From CALOCN01 sp942491735 (GTDB lineage Bacteria > Eisenbacteria > RBG-16-71-46 > JABDJR01), in contig CALOCN010000014.1 in NCBI GenBank assembly GCA_942491735.1, positions 1,302,001-1,366,000 on the forward strand: DNA of 64,000 nt. The letters run 5' to 3'. Of this stretch, positions 35,308 through 46,190 are shown piece by piece. Numbering within the stretch: position 1 is the stretch's first letter; each line of letters begins with the position of its first letter. The notes under the pieces are model-generated. The model did no database searches, had not been told where the DNA came from, and saw only the letters and a program-made list of their open reading frames with translations. Position numbers and translations under genes: made by a program.

Positions 35308-36702
35308 TCAGCCGAGGACGGTGGAGAGTTCCTGGTAGAGGTGCACGCTTCCGCGCGCGGCCTTCTTCCAGTCGTCGATGCTCAACGATTCGTTCTCCGA
35401 ATGTGCGTTGCACACCGGGTCCTCGACGCCGGTCAGAAGTGCGGGAACGCCACCGAGGACCCTGGCGAAGGGCTCCACGAACGGGATGGATCCCCCGCAG
35501 CCGATCGCGGTCGCTTCCACTCCGTAGCCGGCGGTCATGGCGCGATAGGCGGCGTCGAAGGCCGGGCCCACCGGATCGGTGATCCACCACCCGCCGGTAG
35601 CGGACACCGTGGCCGAAACTTTGAGTCCCCAGGGACCGGACCGCCGCAGATGCCCCGCGATCAACTCGCCGATTGCCGCCGGGTCCTGATCGGGGACCAC
35701 GCGGATGCCGACCCGGGCCCGGGCCACGTCGACGATCTGGTTGGAGCCGCCCTTGATCCGACTCGCCTCCATGGCGCTGACGGAAAGGCAAGGACGGACC
35801 CACATGCGCTCCCACACCGAGTAGCCCGGTTCACCCACCAGATCCACTCCCGGCAGGAGCCCCGCCTGCTCGCGGAACGTCGCTTCGGTGAAGGGCAGCT
35901 TGGCCAGCCGGGTCTTCTCCGCCGGATCCGGGTCCCTCACGCTGTCGTAGAAGCCGGGGACCGCCACCGATCCCGTCTCGTCGACCAGTCCGGCCAGGAG
36001 CCGGGAGAGCCCCAGGGCGGGGCAGGGGACGGGCCCCCCCCACATGCCGGAGTGCAGCGGGTGGTCCAGACCCTGGACCTCGACATCCACCACCACGATT
36101 CCCCGCAAACGATAGGTGAGGGATGGAACGCTGGTGTCCAGGTTCGCGGTGTCGGTCAGGACGATCACATCGGCGGCCAGACGATCCTTGTACTCGGTGA
36201 GGAAACGCTCCAATCCTTCACTCCCGGTCTCCTCCTCTCCCTCCACGATGAACTTGAGGTTGAGAGGCGCTCCACCTTCCCCCAGGAAGGCATCGATGGC
36301 CGCGATGTGAGCCATGACCCCGGCCTTGTCGTCCACCGCGCCCCGGCCGTACAGGCGCCCGTCACGGACGCTGGGCTCGAATGGAGGCGTGATCCACTTC
36401 TCGGGGCGTCCCGGAGGTTGGACATCGTGGTGTCCGTAGAGGAGGACCGTCGGAGCCCCCTCGGCGTGGAGCCACTCCCCGTAGGCATAGGGATGGGAAC
36501 CCTCGATGGTCAGCACCTCGACGTTCTCGAGGCCCACCCCGCGCATCACGTCGCACACCGCCTTGGCCGAACGTGCCACTTCGGCGGCCGGGTACTCCGG
36601 GTCCGAGACACTGGGAATCCTCACCAGGTCCATCAGGGTGTCGAGGTGCTGATCGAAACGGGACTCCAAACGTTGGATCGCGGCGGTGGGAGTTGTGCTC
36701 AC
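35308..36702 (-). CDS. M20-family dipeptidase
   Basis: A 464-residue zinc dipeptidase of the M20 carnosinase-like branch. The metal ligands and catalytic residues are visible in order: YGHHDVQP, GRGAVDDKAG, EGEEETGSEG, the aspartate of LTDTANLD and the histidine of AHSENES. A dimerisation domain (about residues 205-370) sits in between. The start is GTG after GGAGG. It would split dipeptides in the cytoplasm, fitting the secreted carboxypeptidase and S9 peptidase in the window. It is divergent from korAB. Confidence 0.93.
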   Translation of the reverse strand: MSTTPTAAIQRLESRFDQHLDTLMDLVRIPSVSDPEYPAAEVARSAKAVCDVMRGVGLENVEVLTIEGSHPYAYGEWLHAEGAPTVLLYGHHDVQPPGRPEKWITPPFEPSVRDGRLYGRGAVDDKAGVMAHIAAIDAFLGEGGAPLNLKFIVEGEEETGSEGLERFLTEYKDRLAADVIVLTDTANLDTSVPSLTYRLRGIVVVDVEVQGLDHPLHSGMWGGPVPCPALGLSRLLAGLVDETGSVAVPGFYDSVRDPDPAEKTRLAKLPFTEATFREQAGLLPGVDLVGEPGYSVWERMWVRPCLSVSAMEASRIKGGSNQIVDVARARVGIRVVPDQDPAAIGELIAGHLRRSGPWGLKVSATVSATGGWWITDPVGPAFDAAYRAMTAGYGVEATAIGCGGSIPFVEPFARVLGGVPALLTGVEDPVCNAHSENESLSIDDWKKAARGSVHLYQELSTVLG

Positions 36703-36894
36703 GGGGCCTCCAGGGATAGGTCATGGTTGGGAGGGGGAGAATACCCCCACGAACTCGGGGCCCCAACCCGAAATGCATCCAGGGGCGTCCCGGGGAACCC
36801 TGTGCTACCATTCTCGGCGCCTACACACCGTGCGCGGCGGGCCGTATGCGAGGGGTCCGCCCGTTTGAATTCGCTCGCTCAGGGCACCAATTCC

Positions 36895-38750
36895 ATGGAA
36901 GCCAAGGCCGCACAGCCGCGGGAACAACTCGACGACGTGGTCATCCGGTTTGCCGGTGACTCCGGGGACGGGATCCAGCTCACCGGAACCCAGTTCACCA
37001 ACACCACGGGGATGATCGGGAACGACCTTTCCACCTTTCCGGATTTCCCGGCCGAGATCCGCGCCCCCGCCGGAACGATTCCGGGTGTTTCGGGGTTCCA
37101 GATCCGGTTCTCCAGCCAGGAGATCCATACCCCGGGCGCGCGCCCCGACGTCCTCGTGGCCATGAATCCGGCCGCCCTCATCACGAACGCAAAGTTGCTC
37201 AAGCCGGGCGGCATCCTCATCGTGAACACGGACAACTTCACCCAGCGGAACCTGGAGCGGGTCGGCTACAAGGCCAATCCCCTGGAGGACGGAAGCCTGG
37301 ACGGATTCCGCCTCATCCCGGTGCCGCTCACCGATCTGACCCGCAAGGCCCTGGCGGAGTCGAAGCTCACCCCCAAGGAAAAGGACCGCTGCAAGAACTT
37401 CTTTGCCCTGGGGGTGACCTACTGGCTGTTCAACCGGCCGGCCAGCACCACCAACCGGTGGCTGGATTCCAAGTTCAGGAGCCGTCCGGATCTGGCCGAG
37501 GCCAACAAGCTTGCTCTCAAGGGCGGGGTCGAATACGGCCGCGCCACGGAGCTCTTCCAGACCGTCTACGACGTCCCGCCGGCCAAACATGAGCCGGGGA
37601 CCTACCGGAACATTTCGGGGAACGGCGCCCTTGCCCTGGGGCTGGTCGCCGCCGCGCGCCGGGCCGGGATCACCCTGTTCCAGGGTTCCTATCCCATCAC
37701 TCCGGCCAGCGACATCCTGCACGAACTCAGCCGCTACAAGAACTACAACGTGGTCACCTTCCAGGCCGAGGACGAGATCGCCGCCATCAGCTCGGCCATC
37801 GGCGCGTCGTTCGCCGGGGCTCTGGGGATTACCAGCACGAGTGGTCCCGGCCTGGCGCTCAAGGGCGAGGCTATGGGGCTCGCGGTCATGACCGAGCTGC
37901 CCCTGGTGGTCATCAACATCCAGCGGGGTGGGCCCTCGACCGGGCTTCCCACCAAGACCGAGCAGGCGGATCTCCTCATGGCCCTCTATGGAAGGCACTC
38001 GGAGTGTCCGCTCCCGGTGGTGGCCTCGGCTACCCCCGGCGATTGCTTCTGGATCGCCTTCGAGGCGGCTCGCATTGCCATCACCTACATGACCCCGGTG
38101 GTGCTCCTGAGCGACGGCTATCTCGCCAACGGGGCGGAGCCGTTCCGCATCCCGGAGATCAAGGACCTTCCGGAGATCGAGTACCACTATGCGCCGGCCG
38201 GTAACGGGACGCCGTTCGAGCCCTATCAGCGGAATCCCGAGACCCTCGCCCGGGCCTGGGCCAAGCCGGGGACTCCCGGGTTGGAACACCGGATTGGTGG
38301 TCTCGAGAAGAGCGATGGAACCGGCAACGTGGACTATGACCCGGACAACCATCAGCACATGGTGGACATGCGGGCCGAGAAGGTGGCCCGGGTGGCCGAC
38401 TCGATCCCTCCGCTGGAGATCTACGGGGAACCCTCCGGGGATGTGCTGGTGGTGGGTTGGGGGGGGACCTACGGGGCCATCCAGGGCGGGGTCAAGCGGG
38501 CGCTCGCGGACGGAGTGAAGGTGGGACATGTGCACCTGCGCCATCTCAACCCGCTCCCCAGGGATCTTCCGGAGATCATGGGGCGCTACCGCAGGGTGCT
38601 GGTGCCGGAACTCAACACCGGCCAGCTGATCAAGCTCATCCGGGCCGATTATCTGGTGGACGCGGTGGGACTCAACAAGGTTCAGGGCATGCCGTTCGCG
38701 GTCGAGGAGATTCTCGACAAGGTGAACGAGCTCGCCGCGGAGGCAACATC

Positions 38751-38754
<4 letters not shown>
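36895..38754 (+). CDS. korA: 2-oxoacid:ferredoxin oxidoreductase, fused gamma-alpha subunit
   Basis: A 619-residue subunit of a CoA-dependent 2-oxoacid:acceptor oxidoreductase, probably for 2-oxoglutarate. The first about 190 residues are the gamma domain (FAGDSGDGIQLTGTQF). The alpha domain follows with GNGALALGLVAAARRAGITLFQGSYPITPASDIL, the FQAEDEIAAISSAIGASFAG core and the GGPSTGLPTKTEQ stretch. A transketolase C-like domain (VLVVGWGGTYGAI) ends it. It is coupled to korB by a 4-base overlap. There is no own 2[4Fe-4S] delta subunit nearby, as expected for this two-subunit class. The ATG at 36895 has a weak ribosome site, and a TTG 30 bases upstream is possible. Confidence 0.93.
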
Positions 38755-39785
<1,031 letters not shown>

Positions 39786-39795
39786 GACTCTTGAA

Positions 39796-39835
39796 CCACG
39801 GCCCACCACCCTGGGACAGGGTGCTGCCGCCGTGG
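39796..39835 (+). terminator. Hairpin after korB
   Basis: A 7-bp outer stem (CCACGGC at 39796-39802 with GCCGTGG at 39829-39835) encloses a smaller ACCCT/AGGGT stem, 10 bases after the stop. There is no T run. Confidence 0.5.
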
Positions 39836-39855
39836 ATTCGTTCGTGACAAGTGAG

Positions 39856-39883
39856 CGCCGCGCCTGGTCTGGGTGCGGCGTTT
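39856..39883 (+). terminator. Second hairpin with short T run before the S9 peptidase
   Basis: A 9-bp stem with one G-U pair (39856-39864 with 39872-39880) is followed by TTT and lies just six bases before the GGAG of the S9 gene. It could be a terminator or a leader structure affecting that start. Confidence 0.45.
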
Positions 39884-39899
39884 CCACGTGGAGACGCTC

Positions 39900-41870
39900 A
39901 TGACCCAGAAACGACGCCCTCTCGTCTTCGATGATCTCCTGCGCATGACCCGGGCCAAGCAACCCCGGGTGAGCCCGGACGGAGGCTGTGTGGTCTTTGC
40001 CGGGGTCGTGCCGGATATCGAGGCCAACGTCAACGACAGCCAACTCTTCCGCCTGGAGCTGGGTTCCGGGACGCTGTCGCGGTTGACCCATCAGGGATCT
40101 TCCAACAGCGACCCGGCCTGGGCGCCGAACGGGTCGGGACTTGCCTTTACCTCCAACCGGAGCGGGGAGAGTCAGGTCTGGATCCTGCCCGCGGCGGGGG
40201 GAGAGGCCCGGCAAGTCACGCGGTTTCCGCTGGGCGCCTCGCGACCGGTTTGGTTCCCGGACGGGAAACGGCTCCTGGTGCACGGGCCCACCTATGGCGG
40301 GACGGCAAATCCCAAGGACGTCGGAGAGACCAAGAAGGAACGCGACGCCGTCGGCGGGCACCGGATCTTCGAGGACCTCATGTTCCGCCATTGGGACGAG
40401 TGGACGGATGGCCAGGTGAACCACTTGTTCGTGGTGGACGTGGAGAGCGGTGAGGCGCGCGACCTCACGCCGGGTCCCTACCCGGTGCCGCCCCGCGCGC
40501 TGACCGGGGACCCCGACTACGCGGTCTCACCGGACGGCAAGGAAGTCGCGTTCGTCTGTCTGCGGGACGACGCCCAGGCGGTTTCCACGAGCATCCAGGT
40601 CTGGACGGTACCGGCCGAGGGGGGAGATCCCAGGCGGGTGAGCACGTGGAATGGAGTGCATGCCTATCCGGCGTACTCGCCGGACGGGCGTGAACTCGCC
40701 TTCGTGGGCATGCGTCGGGCCGGCTACGAAGCCGACCGCACCGAGTTGCTGATGCTGGACCGGAAGTCGGGGAAGGTGCGCGAGGTGGCGCCGGGCTTTG
40801 ACCGGAGCGTCGACGTCCCGGTGTGGACCCCGGACGGGAAGCGGTTGGTGTTTGCCGCCGAGGATCAGGGGACGATGCGGATCTTCGGGGTGTTTGCGGC
40901 GGGAGGAGAACCTGCCCCGTTGACCGAGGGCGCAGCGGATAGTCAGCCGGTGCTGACGCCGGATGGAGAGTCCGTTGTCTTTGTCCGACAGTCGTCGGTC
41001 TCCCCGCCCGAGGTGCATCGGGTGCCGCTGGCCGGTGGCGAGCCGGAGAACCTGGCGCCCATCAACCAGGAGGTCCTGGCCGAGTTGGCCATGAACGATG
41101 TCGAGGACTTCTGGTTCGAAGGGGCCAAGGGGGCCCGGGTCCACGGGATGCTCTACAAGCCTCCGGGTTTCGACGAGGGCAGGAAGTACCCCGTGGTGTT
41201 CCTCATCCACGGGGGGCCCCAGGCCGCCTTTGGGCGGGACTTCCACGAGCGATGGAACACCCAGCTGTTCGCCGCGCGGGGATGGGTGACCGTGGCCATC
41301 AACCCGCGGGGGAGCACCGGCTACGGGCAGGAGTTCACCGACGCCATCCGGGGCGAGTGGGGCGGGGCCTGCTACGAGGACCTCGAGCGGGGTTTCGACC
41401 ACGTTCTGGACGCGTACGGGTTCTGCGATCGCGATCGCACCGCGGCGGCGGGCGCGAGCTTTGGTGGATACATGGTGAACTGGATCAACGGCCAGACCAA
41501 CAGGTTCAAGTGCCTGGTCTGCCACGATGGGATCTTCAACACGGAGATGATGGAGTACGCCACCGAGGAACTCTGGTTCACCGAGTGGGAGTTCGGCGGG
41601 TTGCCCTGGGAGGCTCCGGAGGAGTACCGCAAGTGGTCGCCGCATCTCCAGGCGGGGAACATGAAGACCCCCATGCTCATCATCCACGGCGAGCAGGACT
41701 TCCGTTGTGTCTCCGGGGAGGGGTTCACCCTGTTCACCGCACTGCGGCGTCAGGGGGTACCGGCCCGGATGCTCTGGTTCCCGGACGAAGGGCACTGGGT
41801 TCTGAAGCCCAAGAACCGCAAGGTCTGGTGGACCGAAGTGTTGGGTTGGTTGGAGAGCTACCTGGGTTGA
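39900..41870 (+). CDS. S9-family (acylaminoacyl/dipeptidyl) peptidase
   Basis: A 656-residue serine peptidase. The N-terminal about 390 residues are WD40-like/TolB-like propeller strands (VSPDGGCVVFAG, FPDGKRLLV, YSPDGRELAFVG, TPDGKRLVFAA). The C-terminal hydrolase domain has FLIHGGPQAAF, INPRGSTGYGQEF, the nucleophile GASFGGYM, the aspartate of IHGEQDFR and the histidine of DEGHWV. No signal peptide is seen, so it is probably cytoplasmic and trims short peptides. The ATG at 39900 follows GGAG; a second, poorer start lies 27 bases upstream. Confidence 0.93.
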   Translation: MTQKRRPLVFDDLLRMTRAKQPRVSPDGGCVVFAGVVPDIEANVNDSQLFRLELGSGTLSRLTHQGSSNSDPAWAPNGSGLAFTSNRSGESQVWILPAAGGEARQVTRFPLGASRPVWFPDGKRLLVHGPTYGGTANPKDVGETKKERDAVGGHRIFEDLMFRHWDEWTDGQVNHLFVVDVESGEARDLTPGPYPVPPRALTGDPDYAVSPDGKEVAFVCLRDDAQAVSTSIQVWTVPAEGGDPRRVSTWNGVHAYPAYSPDGRELAFVGMRRAGYEADRTELLMLDRKSGKVREVAPGFDRSVDVPVWTPDGKRLVFAAEDQGTMRIFGVFAAGGEPAPLTEGAADSQPVLTPDGESVVFVRQSSVSPPEVHRVPLAGGEPENLAPINQEVLAELAMNDVEDFWFEGAKGARVHGMLYKPPGFDEGRKYPVVFLIHGGPQAAFGRDFHERWNTQLFAARGWVTVAINPRGSTGYGQEFTDAIRGEWGGACYEDLERGFDHVLDAYGFCDRDRTAAAGASFGGYMVNWINGQTNRFKCLVCHDGIFNTEMMEYATEELWFTEWEFGGLPWEAPEEYRKWSPHLQAGNMKTPMLIIHGEQDFRCVSGEGFTLFTALRRQGVPARMLWFPDEGHWVLKPKNRKVWWTEVLGWLESYLG

Positions 41871-41880
41871 GGGCTATCGG

Positions 41881-42480
41881 TTAGGGGGAACTCCGCAGTT
41901 CCGACTTGATCCGCCCCCAGGAAGTCCGGCTCACCGGGACAAACTGCTCCACTCCCGCGCGGATCATGACGTTCCCAGTGATGAAGTCCGAAGGCTGCTG
42001 GGTCCAGGCGCCCTCGAAGTACTCCCACGACCGCCCAGCCAGGGGACTGCTCGTATCCTGGGCGATGACGACATCGGAAGTGGGGATGGCCATGATGTAG
42101 AAGTCCCCCGCAGGGAGGTCGAGCGGAGGGTTGAAGTTCACGCTCCAGAATTGCAGCGTGTTCGCTGTGACCTGGAGGGTCTCACCCCTGAGCGCTTCCC
42201 CCGGGCTGCCGCCGGCGCCGTTCGCGTTCAGGACGAGCACTTCCAGGGTTTCGTCCTCCGTGTACGTAGCCAGGACGCGCGCGGAATGGAGTTGCTGGGG
42301 CGCGTTGATGGTGAACCGAACCGCGGCACCGTTTCCTTCGCCGGCCCAGGAAATCCATTCTTCGGCGGTTCCGTCATCGTAGGCAAGTTCCGCGGTAAAG
42401 CCCGGGTTGGGAAGGATGAACAGGAGTAGGGCGGTTGAGAGAAGCAACGGGATGCGTCTCGTGGGTCTCGGATGGTTCAT
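41881..42480 (-). CDS. Secreted protein with T-S-W-G C-terminus
   Basis: A 199-residue protein with a signal peptide ending near NPGFTA. The mature start ELAYDDGTAEEWISWAGEGNGAAVRF is a pattern seen on exported proteins of FCB-type bacteria, and the body looks like one beta-sandwich. It ends in VPVSRTSWGRIKSEL plus four residues, the same tail motif as the two secreted paralogues at 32.8-34.3 kb, although the rest is unrelated. A good AAAGGAG precedes the ATG. The leader upstream holds three consecutive palindromes. Function unknown. Confidence 0.78.
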   Translation of the reverse strand: MNHPRPTRRIPLLLSTALLLFILPNPGFTAELAYDDGTAEEWISWAGEGNGAAVRFTINAPQQLHSARVLATYTEDETLEVLVLNANGAGGSPGEALRGETLQVTANTLQFWSVNFNPPLDLPAGDFYIMAIPTSDVVIAQDTSSPLAGRSWEYFEGAWTQQPSDFITGNVMIRAGVEQFVPVSRTSWGRIKSELRSSP

Positions 42481-42542
42481 GCGGAACTCCTTTCAAGCCC
42501 AGAAAATGCGGGATGTCTTGTCTTGAGCCCAATCGTTGATTT

Positions 42543-42595
42543 GTCCACCCGGGTGGACGCACAACCTCCAGGGGTTGTGCGTTTCCCCGGGGAAA
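42543..42595. repeat. Cluster of three adjacent palindromes
   Basis: In 53 bases there are GTCCACCCGGGTGGAC (42543-42558, perfect), an 8-bp stem with six-base loop (42559-42566 with 42573-42580), and TTTCCCCGGGGAAA (42582-42595, perfect). They lie between two same-strand genes, the lipoprotein upstream and the T-S-W-G protein downstream. None has a T tract. Possible roles are multiple protein sites, a transcript-processing region or a stabilising 3' end. Confidence 0.75.
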
Positions 42596-42620
42596 GTGGC
42601 GTACAACGTCGAGAGGTTGT

Positions 42621-44804
42621 TCATGGCGCCGCCGTCTCCTCCCGGAACCAGTCGATGGTGCGGTTGAAGACCTCCTGGGCCTGGTCGTCGAACATGTAGT
42701 ACATCTGAAAACCGAACCACTGGACGCGGCCCTGGGGTCGCTGGGGGTCGGGGTCGTGCCAGCGGGTGGCGCAGAGACGGTTCTGGAAGGGGGACGTCTC
42801 GCCCACCGCGCCGTAGGTGTAGAGCGATTCGATCTCGCCGGTGAATCCCGGCAAGGAGGAAGGAAAAATCGGGTCGAACAGCGCTTCGACTCCGGTGATC
42901 CCGCCGTCCTGCTGGGAGACGCGGTTCAGCTTGTCCAGGTCCACTCGCATCTCGGGGTACGTGGACTCGCCGCCGCCGGGAGGGACCACGGGCTGGGCGT
43001 AAGCGAAGAACCCTTCGCTGTCCCGGCTCAGTGTCGTGAGTTTGAGGAATTCCTTACCGAAGTCGAAGCGGTCCCCCGGCTGCTCTCCGAGTCCTCCGGG
43101 CCGGATGAACCCGTTGGTGCCGGTGCCGCTGAGCCAGAGCGTCCCGCCCGCCCTGAGATACATCGCCAGTATTCGAATCTGGCGCTCGTTGCTTGCCTGG
43201 TCGCTACGGCCGCCTGGGCCTGAGTAGTCCCAGATCAACAGCCGATAACGGGACATGTCCTCCAGGGTCAGCAGAAGCGGGCTGAGCGAACCCACATCGT
43301 TGTCGCCGTAGGTGGGAAACACGTCCACCGGCTCTCCGTCGAACCGCCCGGACTTGTCCACCAGGTCCAGCCAGAACTGGTCCCTTTGGAAGTCGCTAGG
43401 TTGAACCCCGTCCCGGCTGTCGTCGACCAGGAGCGCCTCGCGGTCAAAGGTCATCTCAACGACCTCGAGAAACAGGGTCCCCAGGGTGGTGACCCCGGCC
43501 AGGTCCCGGGCCCTGACATAGAGCACGTGGAATCCCGGATCGTTGAAGACCAGGGGCTGCGGGGTACCTCGAACCTGTGCTCCCCATCCGCTCCACCCGC
43601 TCCCCGGCCCCTCGGCCTCCAGGTCCACAATGTCGACTCCCCAGCTGTAGCCCCAGATGGCTCCACCGTAGGCTTCCGCGGAGGCACTCCAGGAGAAGTC
43701 CAACGGAACGCCGGTCGGCACCTGGGCGCTGAAGGTGTGCCCACTTCCCATGTAGTCGTCGCACCCGATGACCTCTTCGCAGACCTGGAGGCTCGGGAAC
43801 CCCGCCGTTGGAAACGCCTGCATCTTGATCGCATTGCGGTTCCACTCCAGGAACGGATCCGCGGCGCCTGCCGGGTCGATGGCGCGCACGGCCAGCACGT
43901 ACTGCTTCGGCGTGTTGAGTAGAAGGTCCAGGGGGGCGCTTCCGTCGTTGAACTGCCACGGCGGCGTGTCCGGCCCCAGGAAGATGTCCGTGGACTGGAC
44001 CCGGAAGTGGTCGACCGGCGGGTTCAGGTCGTCGAACAGGTTGATGAGCTTGTAGAGGAACGGCGTTCCGGACGTGGTCGTGCTCCCGTCCGGATCCTCC
44101 ATACCAACCTGGACTCGGAAATGCTGTCCAACGGTCAGGAGCTCCCGCTCAACGGCTGGATAAGTGAATCGTGTCTCCGGCACGATCGTCGTCGCGGTAA
44201 ACGCCACCCGGTCCGCCTCGGAGGCCGCATCCCGGTTGTCCACCGCACGGACATAGACGGTATGGCAGCCGGTCGCCCGGCCGGTGGGTGCGCAGGTGGT
44301 GTCCACACAGACCGACTCTGCATTCGCGGCGGAGAAGTTGAAGTCCTGATCGGGATCGGTGGAGTGGAACCAGTCCACGAACACGGATCCACCCGGCACG
44401 GTCTTGCTCATCCGGGACCGGGCGGGGCTACCGTCCTCGGCGGGCAGGTCCATCCAGTCGAAGCCCGGCCCGCCGCGGAGCATCTCCTCCTCGGTGAACT
44501 CCACCGGGGGATCGATCGCATACTCGTAGCGGACCACGCGCCCGTCCGGGTCGGATCCTTCCCATCCCACCCGCACGCGGAAGTCGACCTCGCTCCCTTC
44601 GACGGGGCCGGACGTGATCGTGACCATCGGCGGCTGGTTCGGGGGCTCGGAGTCGCTGGCGCAACCCGCCATGACAACCAAGGCACACGCCCTGACGATT
44701 GTGATTGCCCACGTGCGGGCGACGGCGTAGAAGGGCAGGCCGCACAGTGCCGGGAGCGCCACGACGGATCGTGGCAACGGGGAGGTTGGCCGGTTTGTCG
44801 ACAT
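42621..44804 (-). CDS. Large exported lipoprotein with Ig-like repeats
   Basis: A 727-residue envelope protein. A lipobox-like VVMAGC places the acylated cysteine at residue 48, which is long for a lipoprotein signal, so the true start may be internal. The body has fibronectin/Ig-like segments (PPMVTITSGPVEGSEVDFRVRVGWEGSDPDG, CHTVYVRAVDNRDAASEADRVAF, PLVFNDPGFHVLYVRARDLAGV). A LLVDDSRDG-type Rossmann-like domain follows, common in FCB secreted proteins, with LLIWDYSGPGG and LAMYLRAGGTLWLSGTGT. It is probably a surface lipoprotein of unknown role. A good promoter lies upstream. Confidence 0.75.
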   Translation of the reverse strand: MSTNRPTSPLPRSVVALPALCGLPFYAVARTWAITIVRACALVVMAGCASDSEPPNQPPMVTITSGPVEGSEVDFRVRVGWEGSDPDGRVVRYEYAIDPPVEFTEEEMLRGGPGFDWMDLPAEDGSPARSRMSKTVPGGSVFVDWFHSTDPDQDFNFSAANAESVCVDTTCAPTGRATGCHTVYVRAVDNRDAASEADRVAFTATTIVPETRFTYPAVERELLTVGQHFRVQVGMEDPDGSTTTSGTPFLYKLINLFDDLNPPVDHFRVQSTDIFLGPDTPPWQFNDGSAPLDLLLNTPKQYVLAVRAIDPAGAADPFLEWNRNAIKMQAFPTAGFPSLQVCEEVIGCDDYMGSGHTFSAQVPTGVPLDFSWSASAEAYGGAIWGYSWGVDIVDLEAEGPGSGWSGWGAQVRGTPQPLVFNDPGFHVLYVRARDLAGVTTLGTLFLEVVEMTFDREALLVDDSRDGVQPSDFQRDQFWLDLVDKSGRFDGEPVDVFPTYGDNDVGSLSPLLLTLEDMSRYRLLIWDYSGPGGRSDQASNERQIRILAMYLRAGGTLWLSGTGTNGFIRPGGLGEQPGDRFDFGKEFLKLTTLSRDSEGFFAYAQPVVPPGGGESTYPEMRVDLDKLNRVSQQDGGITGVEALFDPIFPSSLPGFTGEIESLYTYGAVGETSPFQNRLCATRWHDPDPQRPQGRVQWFGFQMYYMFDDQAQEVFNRTIDWFREETAAP

Positions 44805-44865
44805 TGCATCGCTCCCGAGGCAGCTTTAGGTTCGGGAGGGGATCGTGTCGGAAGAGGGTTACCTA

Positions 44866-44894
44866 ACTATAGCCGGACAAATCGAGTTCGGCAA
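44866..44894 (-). promoter_or_regulatory. Sigma-70-like promoter for the lipoprotein gene
   Basis: On the minus strand TTGCCG (44894-44889) and TATAGT (44871-44866) are exactly 17 bp apart, about 60 bases upstream of the lipoprotein start, in an AT-rich patch. Confidence 0.65.
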
Positions 44895-44947
44895 GGTTGC
44901 GAAGTCAATGCCCGACAGTGCGTTGCGATCTGATGTGAAGATATTGT

Positions 44948-45943
44948 CTAGCCCCGGCCGCCAAAATCGATCACGACATGGGTGCCATGCTCCCAGTAGT
45001 TGGGCTCCAGATCCGCCCCCGGAATCTCCTCCACCCCGATCCGCCGGGAGACCAGGACCTCGGCGCTTACGTTGCGCAGGGTGTTCATGGCCGTTCGCAC
45101 ATCGCTCTCCTGGAAACGATTGACCCCGATGATCGACAGGTCGCGGTCCTGGACTTGCCCCGCCGGAAACGCCAAGAGGAACGAGCTGTCCAGCGGCGTA
45201 CCCAGGACCAACCGTCCCCCCACGCTCAGACTCTGCACTGCCTCGTGGGTCAGGGCCGCGTCCGGCAACAGGACAATGGCTGCGTCGAGTCCGGTACCTT
45301 CGGTGTGCTGCGCCGCGACCGCGGCAAACGGATCTTCTCCCAAACGGACCAATCGGGTCGCCCCGGCCCACTCGGCTTTCCGGCGCAGGGTCGCGGAGGT
45401 ATCCGCCCCCAGCACCCGGTCCGCCTTGTCATGACGCGCCATGACCATGGCGATCTGTCCCACCAGCCCCAGCCCGATCACCGCGATCCGGCTCCCGTCA
45501 CCCACGCCGGCAGCCCGCAGCAGGCGCGACGCGGTCGCCGCGGCCGGCACCAGGGTGGCGTCGACGGGGGAGAGGTCGGTGGGAAGGCGCCGCCCCAACT
45601 GGCGCTGCAGCGTCCGGGAGGGGACGGTGAAGTACTCCTGCAGCCCAGGGACCCCGATCTCCTCGCGCAGCGAGTCGCCGGCAATCAGCACCCGGTCCAT
45701 GGAGCCCCAGCCCCGGACCCGTTCTCCGATCGCCACCACCTCGGCCACCGGGATCCCCGGCGGGGTCTTGCCGGCGTAGACCCGGGGGTCCAGATCGTAG
45801 GGGCGCAATCCGGCGTGGAGGACCCGCAACAGGACCTCGGTGGGTGCGACCTTGGGAAGCGGTTCCCGGTGCAGCTCCAGGGAGCCCTGGGGGGACAGGA
45901 CCAAGCGGCGGCCGGTTTCTGGGAGAGGCTGGAAGACGGTCAT
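44948..45943 (-). CDS. MDR-superfamily (alcohol dehydrogenase-like) protein without zinc sites
   Basis: A 331-residue medium-chain dehydrogenase/reductase. The GroES-like half is VAPTEVLLRVLHAGLRPYDLD, where the usual catalytic cysteine is replaced by arginine-proline. The Rossmann half has AVIGLGLVGQIAMVMA. The four-cysteine structural zinc lobe is absent. It therefore looks like a zinc-independent quinone-reductase-like member, or a protein that lost activity. Its ribosome site is weak. The substrate is unknown. Confidence 0.82.
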   Translation of the reverse strand: MTVFQPLPETGRRLVLSPQGSLELHREPLPKVAPTEVLLRVLHAGLRPYDLDPRVYAGKTPPGIPVAEVVAIGERVRGWGSMDRVLIAGDSLREEIGVPGLQEYFTVPSRTLQRQLGRRLPTDLSPVDATLVPAAATASRLLRAAGVGDGSRIAVIGLGLVGQIAMVMARHDKADRVLGADTSATLRRKAEWAGATRLVRLGEDPFAAVAAQHTEGTGLDAAIVLLPDAALTHEAVQSLSVGGRLVLGTPLDSSFLLAFPAGQVQDRDLSIIGVNRFQESDVRTAMNTLRNVSAEVLVSRRIGVEEIPGADLEPNYWEHGTHVVIDFGGRG

Positions 45944-46152
45944 GGACGAAAGAGCATACGGGCCGAATCGGCCCGGGTCACGCGGCTTCAGGCGACAACC
46001 GCTATCCAGAGAACGGAAGTGAACCGCAGCCCCATGGGTGCTAGGTTCTACCGGTCGAGGAGCATGCCGCGCCCCGTCCGGGGCACACAACCTGTCACGC
46101 CACGGCACCTCCCCGACCCGTTTTGATTCGGGATCCAGCCTAGTAAGCGGTT

Positions 46153-46165
46153 CCTGTACAACAGG
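46153..46165. promoter_or_regulatory. Inverted repeat upstream of pckG
   Basis: CCTGT-ACA-ACAGG, flanked by further partial symmetry, lies 26 bases before the pckG start, where a repressor would block initiation. No recognised regulator matches it. Confidence 0.35.
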
Positions 46166-46190
46166 TTAAACCATCGATGGAGGGGCGCTC

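Noticed and set aside
42543..42595. Rho-independent terminator
   Set aside because: None of the three palindromes is followed by a T tract on either strand.
42481..42620. Small genes in the palindrome region
   Set aside because: Short frames exist but have no ribosome site and consist of the palindromes themselves.
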